From Adlercreutzia sp910585575 (GTDB lineage: Bacteria; Actinomycetota; Coriobacteriia; Coriobacteriales; Eggerthellaceae), in the NCBI RefSeq assembly GCF_951801035.1, contig NZ_CATOKT010000001.1: a stretch of 64,000 nt of DNA. One strand, 5' to 3'. This document shows, in pieces, positions 8,248 to 19,502 of the stretch; position 1 is the stretch's first letter, and each line of letters starts with the position of its first letter. The notes beneath the pieces are model-generated. The model was not told the DNA's origin. It was given only the letters and a program-made list of their open reading frames with translations, and searched no databases. Made by a program: the position numbers and the translations under genes.

Positions 8248-10152
8248 ATGAGCAAGATTCTTGGCATTGACTTGGGCACCACGAACTCCGCCATGGCCGT
8301 CATGGAGGGCTCCGAGCCCGAAATCCTGGTGAACGCCGAGGGCGACCGCACCACCCCGTCCGTCGAGGGCTTCCGCAAGGACGGCGAGCGCGTGGTAGGC
8401 AAGGCCGCAAAGAACCAGGCCGTCACCAACCCCGAGAACACCGTTTCCTCCGTCAAGCGCTTCATCGGCCGCTCCTTCGACGAAACCCCCGAAGAGCAGA
8501 AGACCGTGTCCTACAAGGTGCAGAAGGGCAAGGACGGGCGTGCCGTCATCGACATCGACGGCAAGGACTACACCCCCGAGGAAATCTCCGCTATGGTTCT
8601 TCAGAAGCTGAAGACCGACGCCGAGAAGCAGGTGGGCGAGCCCATCACCCAGGCGGTCATCACCGTCCCGGCCTACTTCAACGACGCTCAGCGTCAGGCC
8701 ACCAAGGACGCTGGCAAGATCGCGGGCCTCGAGGTTCTGCGTATCATCAACGAGCCTACCGCTGCGGCTCTGGCCTACGGCCTTGACAAGGTTGACCATG
8801 ACGAGAAGATCCTCGTCTTCGACCTGGGCGGCGGCACCTTCGACGTGTCCGTGCTGGAGCTGGGCGACGGCGTGTTCGAGGTAGCCTCCACCGCTGGCGA
8901 CAACCACCTGGGCGGCGACGACTGGGATCAGCGCATCATCGACTGGATGGCCGACAAGTTCCAGGCCGAGAACGGCATCGACCTGCGCAAGGACCCCATG
9001 GCCCTGCAGCGCCTGAAGGAAGCCGCTGAGAAGGCCAAGATGGAGCTTTCCTCCACCAGCCAGACCAACATCAACCTGCCCTTCATCACCGCCGACGCCT
9101 CCGGCCCGAAGCACCTCGACCTCACGCTCACCCGCGCCGAGTTCGAGCGCATCACGAAGGATCTGCTGGACCGCTGCAAGAAGCCGGTCGAGCAGGCGCT
9201 GAAAGACGCTGGTCTGAAGATGGGCGAGGTCGATGAGGTTATCCTGGTCGGCGGCTCCACCCGTATGCCGGCCGTGCAGGAGCTGGTGAAGCAGCTCACG
9301 GGCAAGGCCCCGAACATGTCCGTGAACCCGGACGAGGTGGTGGCCATGGGCGCTGCCGTTCAGGGCGGCGTGCTTGCCGGCGACGTGCAGGGCATCCTGC
9401 TGCTCGACGTTACTCCGTTGTCCCTGGGCGTTGAGACCATGGGCGGCGTGATGACCAAGATGATCGAGCGCAACACCACCATTCCTACCCGCAAGACGGA
9501 AATCTACTCCACGGCGGCCGACAACCAGACCTCCGTTGAGGTGCACGTCCTGCAGGGCGAGCGCGAGATGGCCGCGGGCAACAAGACGCTCGGCCGTTTC
9601 CAGCTCACCGGCATTCCGGCTGCTCGCCGCGGTGTGCCGCAGATCGAGGTTACCTTCGACATCGATGCCAACGGCATCGTGAACGTGTCCGCTAAGGATC
9701 TGGGCACGGGCAAGCAGCAGCAGATCACCATTTCCGGCTCCACCGCCCTGTCCGACGACGAAGTCGATCGCATGGTGAAGGACGCCGAGCAGCACGCCGA
9801 AGAGGATGCCGCTCGCAAGGAAGAGGCCGAGGTGCGCAACAACGCCGACGCTCTGGTGAACGCCACCCAGCAGACGCTGGACGAGCTGGGCGACAAGGTG
9901 CCGGCCGACGCCAAGACCCAGGCCGAGGAGGCCATCGCCGAGACCAAGAGCGCTCTTGAGGGCACCGATCTCGACGCCATCAAGGCGGCTACCGAGAAGA
10001 TCCAGCAGGCTGGCTACAAGCTCGCCGAGGTTGTGTACTCCACCGAGGGTGCCGCCGCGGGTGCTCAGGCCGCCGCTGCCGAGACGGCTCCGGCCGATGA
10101 CACCATCGAGGCCGACTACGAGGTAGTCGACGACGAGAACGAAGGGAAGTAA
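8248..10152 (+). CDS. dnaK: Chaperone DnaK (Hsp70)
   Basis: A 634-residue Hsp70 with every family signature: GIDLGTTNS at the N-terminus, the FDLGGGTFDVS phosphate-binding segment near residue 190 and the VGGSTRMPAV motif near residue 330. A substrate-binding domain and helical lid ending in an acidic tail follow. The ATG at 8248 starts MSKILGIDLG; an in-frame GTG seven codons upstream is less likely. First gene of the dnaK-grpE-dnaJ-hspR-clpB operon, behind a strong promoter and a HAIR operator. Confidence 0.98.
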   Translation: MSKILGIDLGTTNSAMAVMEGSEPEILVNAEGDRTTPSVEGFRKDGERVVGKAAKNQAVTNPENTVSSVKRFIGRSFDETPEEQKTVSYKVQKGKDGRAVIDIDGKDYTPEEISAMVLQKLKTDAEKQVGEPITQAVITVPAYFNDAQRQATKDAGKIAGLEVLRIINEPTAAALAYGLDKVDHDEKILVFDLGGGTFDVSVLELGDGVFEVASTAGDNHLGGDDWDQRIIDWMADKFQAENGIDLRKDPMALQRLKEAAEKAKMELSSTSQTNINLPFITADASGPKHLDLTLTRAEFERITKDLLDRCKKPVEQALKDAGLKMGEVDEVILVGGSTRMPAVQELVKQLTGKAPNMSVNPDEVVAMGAAVQGGVLAGDVQGILLLDVTPLSLGVETMGGVMTKMIERNTTIPTRKTEIYSTAADNQTSVEVHVLQGEREMAAGNKTLGRFQLTGIPAARRGVPQIEVTFDIDANGIVNVSAKDLGTGKQQQITISGSTALSDDEVDRMVKDAEQHAEEDAARKEEAEVRNNADALVNATQQTLDELGDKVPADAKTQAEEAIAETKSALEGTDLDAIKAATEKIQQAGYKLAEVVYSTEGAAAGAQAAAAETAPADDTIEADYEVVDDENEGK

Positions 10153-10157
10153 GAACG

Positions 10158-10856
10158 ATGACGACGCCCGATAAGGACAAAGTCGCCTCTTCTACCCCCG
10201 CCGATATGGAGGCTGCCGCTGAGGCGGCGGCCTCCGTGGCCGCCAGCGAAGGCGCGCACGACGCTGAAGTGGTCGCCGACGCCGAGGTCATCGAGGCCAA
10301 CGAGGCCGGCCAGCTTGACGACGAGCTCGAGCGCGCTGCCGCCGACGCGGTGGCCGGCGTCATCGAGGAGTCCGAAGTAGTAGCCGCCGCGAAAGCCGAG
10401 GCCGCTGACTGGCAGGACAAGTACGTGCGTCTCCATGCCGAGTGGGACACCTACCGCCGCCGCATGGGCGAGCAGCGCGAGGCCGAGAAGGCCCGCGCCA
10501 CCGAGAAGCTCATGGAGAGCCTGCTGCCGGTGCTGGACGATTTCGTTCGCACGGTGGATTACGCCGAGCAGAACGGCGAGACCGGTTTGCTGGGCGGCGT
10601 GAAGGCCGTGCAGACGAAGCTGGTCGACACGCTGGCCAAGGGCGGCCTTCAGGTCATCGATCCGGCCGGCGAGGCCTTCGACGCCTTGGCCTGCCAAGCC
10701 GTGGGAACCGTGGACGACCCGAGCGTTCCCGACGAGACGGTCTCCCAGGTATACCAGCTGGGATACCGCATGGGCGACAAGGTGCTCAGGCCCGCCATGG
10801 TAACCATTACCACGGGCGGCCCGAAGCGGGAGAAGCCTGAGGACACGGAAGAGTAA
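10158..10856 (+). CDS. grpE: Nucleotide exchange factor GrpE
   Basis: A 232-residue GrpE. The first ~80 residues are an Ala/Glu-rich low-complexity extension. The long dimerising helix and the beta-wing domain follow (RLHAEWDTYRRRM, then ESLLPVLDDFVR and a closing LRPAMVTIT segment). It releases ADP from DnaK. The gene begins five bases after the dnaK stop with GAAGGGAAG as ribosome site, so it is co-transcribed. Confidence 0.96.
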   Translation: MTTPDKDKVASSTPADMEAAAEAAASVAASEGAHDAEVVADAEVIEANEAGQLDDELERAAADAVAGVIEESEVVAAAKAEAADWQDKYVRLHAEWDTYRRRMGEQREAEKARATEKLMESLLPVLDDFVRTVDYAEQNGETGLLGGVKAVQTKLVDTLAKGGLQVIDPAGEAFDALACQAVGTVDDPSVPDETVSQVYQLGYRMGDKVLRPAMVTITTGGPKREKPEDTEE

Positions 10857-10866
10857 GACTGATCGG

Positions 10867-10893
10867 GGGCGCACTTTCATGGTGCGCCCTTGT
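10867..10893 (+). terminator. Hairpin between grpE and dnaJ
   Basis: GGGCGCAC (10867-10874) pairs with GTGCGCCC (10882-10889), followed by TTGTATT. It sits inside the operon, so it may be a partial terminator or RNA-processing site that lowers dnaJ-hspR-clpB transcript relative to dnaK-grpE. Confidence 0.6.
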
Positions 10894-10927
10894 ATTCGAT
10901 AGATGAAAAGTAACGGAGGTGGAACGA

Positions 10928-11887
10928 ATGGCGTCCACGCCTGATTATTACAAAACGCTAGGCGTTCCGCGCACCGCCACGGCCGACGAGATCAAAAAGG
11001 CGTTTCGTAAGTTGGCCCGCAAGCATCACCCCGACGCCGGCGGTGATGAGGCCAAGTTCAAGGAGCTCAACGAAGCCTACGAGGTGTTGAGCGACGACAA
11101 GAAGCGCGAGCTTTACGACCAGTACGGCACCGCGAACGAAAACCAGATTCCCCATGGATGGGGCGGTGGCCAGGGCTTCAACGTCGAGGACATCTTCGGC
11201 GGAGGCGGTGGCTACGGCGGTGGCGGCTTCGGCGGTAGCTGGGCCGACATTCTGGAGAGCATTCGCCACGGCGAAGGTGCGTTTGGAAGCAACTGGGACT
11301 TCGGCGGCGGCTTCGGCGGTCAGCCCCAGCCCCGCAAGGGCCAGGATATGAACGTCACGCTCAACGTCACGTTCGACGAGGCCTTCAACGGCACGGAGAA
11401 GAAGATCACCGTGCGCATTCCCGGCAAGAGCGAGGCCGACACCCATACGGTGAAGGTACCCGCCGGTGCCGTGGACGGCGGCCGCGTGCGCCTGAAGGGC
11501 CAGGGTGCCCCGGGCGACAACGGCGGTGCTGCGGGCGATCTGCTCATCACCACGAAGATCGACGCCCACCCCTACTTCAGCCGCGAAAAGGCCGATGTGG
11601 TGGTGGAGCTGCCGGTGAACGTGGCCGAGGCCGCCCTGGGCGCCTCGGTAGTGGTGCCCACGCCCGACGGCAAGAAAATCAAGGTGAAGGTGCCCGCCGG
11701 CACCCAAGATGGCAAGGTGCTTACCATCAAGGGCAAGGGCGCGCCCGACCTGAAGAACAAGGGGCAGAACGGCAACTTGAAGATCATCGTCAAGGTCGAA
11801 GTGCCCACCGATATGAACGACGAGCAAAAGAAGGCCATGGAGGACTTCCTCGCAGCCAGTGAGGAGGAGAAGCGCCCATGGCAGTAG
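10928..11887 (+). CDS. dnaJ: DnaJ-type co-chaperone lacking the zinc-finger domain
   Basis: A 319-residue Hsp40. It has a J-domain with the HPD tripeptide (ARKHHPDAGG) at about residues 5-70, a long glycine/phenylalanine region at about 75-135, then the two beta-barrel substrate-binding domains. The four CxxCxGxG zinc-finger repeats of classical DnaJ are absent, so it is a type II (CbpA-like) protein in the position normally held by DnaJ. It stimulates DnaK ATPase. The ATG at 10928 follows ACGGAGG; a GTG nine bases upstream overlaps that ribosome site. Its final ten bases overlap hspR. Confidence 0.93.
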   Translation: MASTPDYYKTLGVPRTATADEIKKAFRKLARKHHPDAGGDEAKFKELNEAYEVLSDDKKRELYDQYGTANENQIPHGWGGGQGFNVEDIFGGGGGYGGGGFGGSWADILESIRHGEGAFGSNWDFGGGFGGQPQPRKGQDMNVTLNVTFDEAFNGTEKKITVRIPGKSEADTHTVKVPAGAVDGGRVRLKGQGAPGDNGGAAGDLLITTKIDAHPYFSREKADVVVELPVNVAEAALGASVVVPTPDGKKIKVKVPAGTQDGKVLTIKGKGAPDLKNKGQNGNLKIIVKVEVPTDMNDEQKKAMEDFLAASEEEKRPWQ

Positions 11888-12255
11888 ACGACAGGAACCG
11901 GCCGCTGTACATGATCAGCATTGCCGCGGAGCTGGCCGGCGTGCATCCGCAGACCCTGCGCTCCTACGAGCAAAAGGGCCTGGTCACGCCCCAGCGCACC
12001 GGCGGCAACACCCGCATGTACTCCCAGGCCGACATCGACCGGCTCAACCTGATCAACGAGCTTACCAGCGAGGGCATCAACCTTGCCGGTGTCACCCGTA
12101 TCCTTGATCTGCAGGGCCGACTGAACGATCGAGAGGCTGAAGTGGAAGATTTGCACGCTCGCGTGCGCCGCTTGGCTGATCGCGTCCGAGAACTGGAAAC
12201 CCGCGCGACCATCGGGGCCATCGTCCACGTAGCCCCCACCCGTCGCTTACCATAA
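11878..12255 (+). CDS. hspR: MerR-family heat-shock repressor HspR
   Basis: A 125-residue MerR-like protein with an N-terminal winged helix (MISIAAELAGVHPQTLRSYE, then RMYSQADIDRL) and a coiled-coil tail rich in Arg/Glu. HspR binds HAIR sequences and uses DnaK as co-repressor in actinobacteria. The gene overlaps dnaJ by ten bases, so it is translationally coupled, and the HAIR-like site at 8101 gives it a local target. Confidence 0.95.
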   Translation: MAVDDRNRPLYMISIAAELAGVHPQTLRSYEQKGLVTPQRTGGNTRMYSQADIDRLNLINELTSEGINLAGVTRILDLQGRLNDREAEVEDLHARVRRLADRVRELETRATIGAIVHVAPTRRLP

Positions 12256-12265
12256 GGAGACATAT

Positions 12266-15091
<2,826 letters not shown>

Positions 15092-15124
15092 TTAGCCATC
15101 ACCTGACATACTCACTTTCACAGC

Positions 15125-15155
15125 AAGCGCCCGGGAGCCAAGCCCGGGCGCTTTT
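15125..15155 (+). terminator. Rho-independent terminator of the chaperone operon
   Basis: AAGCGCCCGGG pairs perfectly with CCCGGGCGCTT across a seven-base loop, and TTTT follows. It lies 33 bases after the clpB stop. Confidence 0.88.
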
Positions 15156-15221
15156 GCGTCGGGGGATCTGGCTCCTTCGCGGGCTGCGATTGGTGCCCGC
15201 GGGTTACGCTCGGGCTCCTCC

Positions 15222-15378
15222 GCGGGCTGCGGGCGGCATCCCGCTCCGGGCACGCGCCGCTCCGCTGACTCGCTTCGCTCGGGCGCTGCGCTCCTTCATG
15301 CTCTGACGGGGCGGCCTTCGGCCGCTTTAAGAGTTAGTGTTCAGACGGTGCCCTCCGGGGATGCCGCCCGCAGCCCGC
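15222..15378. repeat. Long inverted-repeat element in a gene-free region
   Basis: A perfect 19-bp arm, GCGGGCTGCGGGCGGCATC at 15222-15240, has its exact complement at 15360-15378. Partial pairing continues inward for about 12 bases. The ~95-base centre holds a smaller perfect stem, GCGGCC-TTC-GGCCGC, at 15311-15325. A further partial copy (GCGGGCTGCG) lies just before the left arm. No open frame is present. This resembles a small palindromic mobile element; no second full copy was seen in this window. Confidence 0.6.
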
Positions 15379-15731
15379 TACTCTCTTGAGAATGAGGCGT
15401 TCTCGATCCTGCAAATGCGAAGAGGTACGCTGGCTTGCTGGACGAGGGCTGGTCACTTGCGGCTTCCGCCGTTTTCGAAGCTCGTTGCCCGATTTCGGCA
15501 TATTTCTTTCGATGTGTTAGCAGTCTGAGAGGGCATTGAGCCCTATTCGACTTGTCGGGCGAGCTGGAACTTGCTGTTTTCGCAGGTCGCTGAAATCCCG
15601 GCGGGTGAAGATAGACTGCCCGTCCCTGCTCTCCCCGAAAGGCTGCTAACAAAACGCAAAAAACAAGTTTGCCAAACGCGTTAAGCTATCGCCAGGACGG
15701 CCCTTTCAGCTTGCCAGGTGTGTAGCGCGAT
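15379..15731. other. Non-coding stretch without recognised features
   Basis: About 350 bases between the inverted-repeat element and the Xre regulator. Short open frames on both strands lack ribosome sites and resemble no family. It may be eroded mobile or phage DNA, but nothing identifiable remains. Confidence 0.5.
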
Positions 15732-15944
15732 TCAGTCTGTGAGGTTGCCTATGGATACTCCAAGGCCTTCGGCGATTTTGCAGAGGTTGTCGTATCCGAT
15801 GTTGCGGCGCCCGTTCTCGACATCGATGAGATACGAGTGACCTAGGCCAACCATAGTGGCAAAACGGCGCAGCGAAATATTTTGAGCTTCGCGCTCTGCG
15901 CGAATTCTCTCCCCAAGCTGCTTTTTTCTGTCGACTGTACCCAT
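15732..15944 (-). CDS. Small Xre-family DNA-binding protein
   Basis: A 70-residue protein that is almost entirely a Cro/C1-type helix-turn-helix (ISLRRFATMVGLGHSYLIDV, then NIGYDNLCKIAEGLGV). No partner toxin or phage gene is adjacent. There is no clear ribosome site before the ATG, so translation may be leaderless. A near-perfect palindrome at 15966-15978, 20 bases upstream, is a likely autoregulatory operator. Confidence 0.8.
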   Translation of the reverse strand: MGTVDRKKQLGERIRAEREAQNISLRRFATMVGLGHSYLIDVENGRRNIGYDNLCKIAEGLGVSIGNLTD

Positions 15945-15965
15945 ATCTTGTCAGGCTATTTTGCT

Positions 15966-15978
15966 ACACTGCCAGTGT
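15966..15978. promoter_or_regulatory. Palindromic operator candidate of the Xre regulator
   Basis: ACACTG-C-CAGTGT is a perfect 6+6 inverted repeat around one base, placed immediately upstream of the Xre gene on its promoter side. Small Xre repressors commonly bind such sites to control themselves. Confidence 0.55.
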
Positions 15979-16075
15979 GGTACTAAATTTATGACCACTA
16001 CGGGGAATAGAAGAACAACGACACGATCTTAGCTGCTGGCTAATAATCTCTTATGGGCGAGAAGGAGCGAGGACT

Positions 16076-17419
16076 ATGGAGCACACAGGAGCAAAGCAAC
16101 TTGGTGTAAGGGTTATGGCTTTCGTCGTGGCGCTTGCTTTGACGCTGAGCGTGGCTGCAATCTTGGAACTTTCGGCACCTCAGCAGGCGCACGCGAAGAC
16201 GAAGATTGCACTTAGCAAGAGCAAGGCAACCGTGATGCAGGGGAAATCGTTAACCCTCAAACTCAAGGGCGCGAAAGCTTCTAAAGTGAAATGGTCCTCG
16301 TCGAAGAAGTCCGTAGCCACCGTGAAAAACGGTAAGGTGAAGACCAAGAAAGGTGGTACCACCACTATTACGGCTAAATACAAAGGCAAAAAGTACAAAT
16401 GCAAGGTGACGGTCGTGAAGCTTTCTATGTCAAAGATAGGGACGCAATATTTCATCAGCAAAGCCGAAGGCGGCAGCTATGGTCAGATTGTCGTTAAGTG
16501 CTACAAGCACGGGAAAAGGTGCCCCGATCTTAAGTACTATTCCAGCAACAAGAAGATCGTCAAAGTGGATCAAGATGGTTGGCTCGAAGCCCGCGGCGTT
16601 GGTGCGGCTACCATCAAAGTGAAGGCCCATGGAGCCACTGTCAAACAAAAGGTGATCGTGCGGAAGAACGGGTTTGCCCTCAAGAAGATTCCGACGTTGT
16701 ACCTGGGGTGTTATCCTGAGGAAGAGCACGATTACGTTGATGCTCAATGCCAAGTACATGGTCCTATCTTTATGTGGTGTGTAGAAAGCATTTCGAGCAG
16801 TAATCCAAGTGTGGCTACAGTAGATGACGAGGGGACGATCACCCCAAAACAAGTTGGGCAGACAGTCATTACGGTTAAAGCCCACGGACAAAGCGCTTCT
16901 CAAACGGTTGTAGTGAAGCGACCTTCGATTTCGATGGACCCCATTCCCGATTTGTATTATGGGGGAGAAGAAGGGGAGGTCAACGCCTGGTGCAGTGTTT
17001 GCGAGAGTCGATACGACAATTCAACGGTATACTCCTCAAGCAATCCTTCTGTCGTTCAGGTTGATCGCAATGGTTACCTGACTCCCCTTAAAGTCGGAAC
17101 CGCAACGATTACTGCTCGCGTGCATGGAGCCACTGCCAGCCGAACAGTTAACGTGAAACTTACTCCTTTCACTATGTCCAACAGTGCGCTAACTCTCAGC
17201 CTCGAGAGGTACGAATATGAGTGGGATGCAACAAGTATCGGAGCTGAGTGTGGCATTTGCGGGTACTGGTGCGAAAAAGCGAAATGGAAGAGCAGCAATC
17301 CTGCTGTGGTTGAGGTAGACGAATATGGCGATCTGGTTCCCAAATCAAAAGGCACTGCCACTATTACCGCCTCAGCCCACGGCGCTTCTGCAACGTGCCT
17401 AGTGACCGTTGTCGAGTAG
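16076..17419 (+). CDS. Secreted protein with bacterial Ig-like (Big_2) repeats
   Basis: A 447-residue exported protein. A signal peptide covers about residues 1-40, cut after AHA. A Lys-rich Big_2 domain follows (TVMQGKSLTLKLKG), then three or four more Ig-like units ending in the pattern G-ATITA--HGA-A----V. Each later unit carries a pair or quartet of cysteines (for example SVCESR, CGICGYWC), an unusual addition that could form disulfides or bind metal. AGAAGGAGCG precedes the ATG. The gene is visibly AT-richer than its neighbours, suggesting acquisition. It is followed 11 bases later by the SurA-like membrane protein, so the two form an operon. A surface or adhesion role is inferred. Confidence 0.78.
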   Translation: MEHTGAKQLGVRVMAFVVALALTLSVAAILELSAPQQAHAKTKIALSKSKATVMQGKSLTLKLKGAKASKVKWSSSKKSVATVKNGKVKTKKGGTTTITAKYKGKKYKCKVTVVKLSMSKIGTQYFISKAEGGSYGQIVVKCYKHGKRCPDLKYYSSNKKIVKVDQDGWLEARGVGAATIKVKAHGATVKQKVIVRKNGFALKKIPTLYLGCYPEEEHDYVDAQCQVHGPIFMWCVESISSSNPSVATVDDEGTITPKQVGQTVITVKAHGQSASQTVVVKRPSISMDPIPDLYYGGEEGEVNAWCSVCESRYDNSTVYSSSNPSVVQVDRNGYLTPLKVGTATITARVHGATASRTVNVKLTPFTMSNSALTLSLERYEYEWDATSIGAECGICGYWCEKAKWKSSNPAVVEVDEYGDLVPKSKGTATITASAHGASATCLVTVVE

Positions 17420-17429
17420 GAAGACCGTT

Positions 17430-18941
17430 ATGGAATCCATAGAAGTAACGCCAAGCCCCACAGCCATTCAGGCTAATTCACAGGAGCCTCACCATAGCAA
17501 ACTCTCCTCATCGAGAGTTGGCTGGATGGCTGCTTCGGGAGTTCTCGCAGGTGTGGCAGTTTTGTTTGCGGTGCTGCCCTGGCTGGAAGTGAGTCCCTCG
17601 ATCCAGGCTGGACTCGCTATGCTATCGGGATTGCTGTCGGCTTTTGGAGATGGATCCTATTCCCTTCCGTCCATAGCTCCGGCTTATTCGGTTCCGCAAT
17701 TTATTGACTTGGCACAAGCACTTGATCAGGTAAATGTTTGGCTTAAGGCATTTGAGGCAGGAACCGAGTATTTCTCTCAAGCCCAAGAAGCCTCAAAGGC
17801 TGTTGGCGCAATCGTGATAGTTCTTTATGCAATTGTTGCGATTTGGGCGATCGCGCTTGTGACTTCGACTGTTGGTCTTGTGCGCTATTTTGTCACCCAT
17901 GCTCGCAAAAAAGCGGTTGCGATTGTGGGCCTGTCGCTTTTGCTAGCGCTCTCGGGTGCGTGGACAATCGGCTACAATCTTCTTTTTGTGGCAGCTGAGG
18001 GGGCAGACTCCGTTGTAGCAGGACATGCTCTCAATGCCGTCCTTTGTATGATTTTTTGTATCGGATCTGTGGTAAGCCTAGGGATTTCGAGCCGTTTCGC
18101 GGGCGTATCGGAGAAAAGCAAGATGGTCGAGTCGGCCTCTCCCGGCATTTTGCCGGAAGCCGCGCCGCTGGACTTGGCAAGCGACTCAAAAGGCAGAGAG
18201 GATGTCAAGTTCAATCCTATTCGCAAGGGCTCAAGAGCAGTTGTGACCGTTGCCCTTGTTGGCGGAGCTATCGTCGCAGTGGCGATTGCTCTAGGAATGG
18301 CGATGCTTCTGGGTCCTTCTTTTAACCAAGGAGCCCCTATTGCTCAGAGTGAAAGTCAGCTAAACAGTGGCGAACGAGCTGGTCAAGCTTCGGGAGTTGA
18401 TGACAGCTCGACAGCGCAGGAGTCTGCGGAAGGGATTGCAGCAAGCATAGATGGGGCAGAGTTGTCTGAGCAAACAGTTTCCGATTACATTAGCGATTTT
18501 AGAAAGACCGCTGATTTGCAGGATGATGATCTATGGACGGAGTGGCTTGAGGAGAATGGCTATACAGCGGAAAGTGTCCGTGACGAAGTTATTGAATTCT
18601 ACATCGGGGAATATCTTCTCAATTTAGCCTGCGAGGAAAACAGCGTTACCATCACAGAGGAAGAGTTGCAAAGCGAGCTTGCCAACACCCGGTCTCTCTT
18701 TGAAAGTGAAGAAGCATACGAGGACGCATTGGCTGAAAGTAATATAACCGAAGATAGCTATGTCGAAACTGTGCTTGAGCCTAATCTCAGAATTGAAAAA
18801 CTCATGGAAGCGGTCGAAGGGGAAAAGTACGCAACCGAGGAGGAGCTCAACGAGGCCTATCAAAGCTGGATGGAGACTTATCGAGCAAGCAAGCAAATTG
18901 CTATTAGCGATATGCCTTTGGGCCTGCCCTACGACGTGTAA
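17430..18941 (+). CDS. Multi-pass membrane protein with C-terminal SurA-N-like domain
   Basis: A 503-residue protein. About five membrane segments cover residues 30-310, followed by an extracytoplasmic domain at about 335-503. This domain is a paralogue of the one at 6853-7860 (IDGAELSEQTVSDYISDF, WTEWLEENGYT and a final GLPYDV). It looks like a chaperone-type SurA N-domain without an isomerase module. The start is ATG 17430 after TAGGAAG; a TTG at 17409 overlapping the upstream gene is less likely. Composition is AT-rich, like the preceding Ig-repeat gene. It probably assists export or folding of that protein, by operon association only. Confidence 0.72.
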   Translation: MESIEVTPSPTAIQANSQEPHHSKLSSSRVGWMAASGVLAGVAVLFAVLPWLEVSPSIQAGLAMLSGLLSAFGDGSYSLPSIAPAYSVPQFIDLAQALDQVNVWLKAFEAGTEYFSQAQEASKAVGAIVIVLYAIVAIWAIALVTSTVGLVRYFVTHARKKAVAIVGLSLLLALSGAWTIGYNLLFVAAEGADSVVAGHALNAVLCMIFCIGSVVSLGISSRFAGVSEKSKMVESASPGILPEAAPLDLASDSKGREDVKFNPIRKGSRAVVTVALVGGAIVAVAIALGMAMLLGPSFNQGAPIAQSESQLNSGERAGQASGVDDSSTAQESAEGIAASIDGAELSEQTVSDYISDFRKTADLQDDDLWTEWLEENGYTAESVRDEVIEFYIGEYLLNLACEENSVTITEEELQSELANTRSLFESEEAYEDALAESNITEDSYVETVLEPNLRIEKLMEAVEGEKYATEEELNEAYQSWMETYRASKQIAISDMPLGLPYDV

Positions 18942-18973
18942 GCTTCGCTAAAGGGTTAGTGCGAACGGTTGAG

Positions 18974-19013
18974 AGCGCCCCTCCGACTTCATCTTGGTCG
19001 AAGGGGCGCTTTT
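18974..19013 (+). terminator. Rho-independent terminator
   Basis: AGCGCCCCTCCGAC pairs with GGTCGAAGGGGCGCT (one mismatch), followed by TTTG. It lies 33 bases after the SurA-like membrane gene. Confidence 0.85.
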
Positions 19014-19093
19014 GCGTGACCATGCCTTTTGCTCAGGATCTTTTCTCTTCAGATGCGAGAGATGCAAAAATTGCAAAGGAAACAGGAGATGGC

Positions 19094-19425
19094 ATGGAAG
19101 CAAACCCCTTTACGCCTACATTTGGCGTTATTCCTGCCTATATGGCGGGTCGTGAAGACGTTGTCGAGGAGCTGTCCCGCGCAGCGCGCCATCTTATTTT
19201 TGCGAGCTGTCGGCAGGGGACGTACGCTTTTTAGAAGCTATGCTTGTTGACGAGGGCGACAGCAAACTCTTGGATATTGCCGAGCGGATGGGCAAAAGGA
19301 GCAATTACGCCTCTCAGTACAAGCGACGGCTTATCGAGCAGGGAGTGCTTCTTGATCGCGGACAGGGTAATCTGCGAATCGCCATCCCCCTGTTTAAGGA
19401 ATACCTCAGAGATCAGTTGAGGTAG
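19094..19425 (+). pseudogene. Remnant of an AAA-type ATPase gene with a large internal deletion
   Basis: The 5' end encodes NPFTPTFGVIPAYMAGRED, the start typical of a family of actinobacterial P-loop ATPases, with AGGAGA before the ATG. The 3' end, in a different frame, encodes that family's winged-helix C-terminus (IAERMGKRSNYASQYKRRLI through KEYLRDQLR, stop at 19425). The Walker A, Walker B and sensor regions, expected to span some 250 or more residues, are missing between about 19190 and 19210. This is a gene eroded to its two ends. Confidence 0.75.
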
Positions 19426-19441
19426 TGTTGCTAATACGCAA

Positions 19442-19473
19442 AGCGGCCGTGCCCGGTTCGGGGCACGGCCGCT
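19442..19473 (-). terminator. Rho-independent terminator of the symporter gene
   Basis: AGCGGCCGTGCCC pairs perfectly with GGGCACGGCCGCT across a six-base loop, just beyond the 3' end of the minus-strand symporter gene. On that strand the stem is followed by TTTGCG. Confidence 0.8.
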
Positions 19474-19502
19474 CGTTCGGCAAATAAGGGTGCCGTTGCT
19501 TG

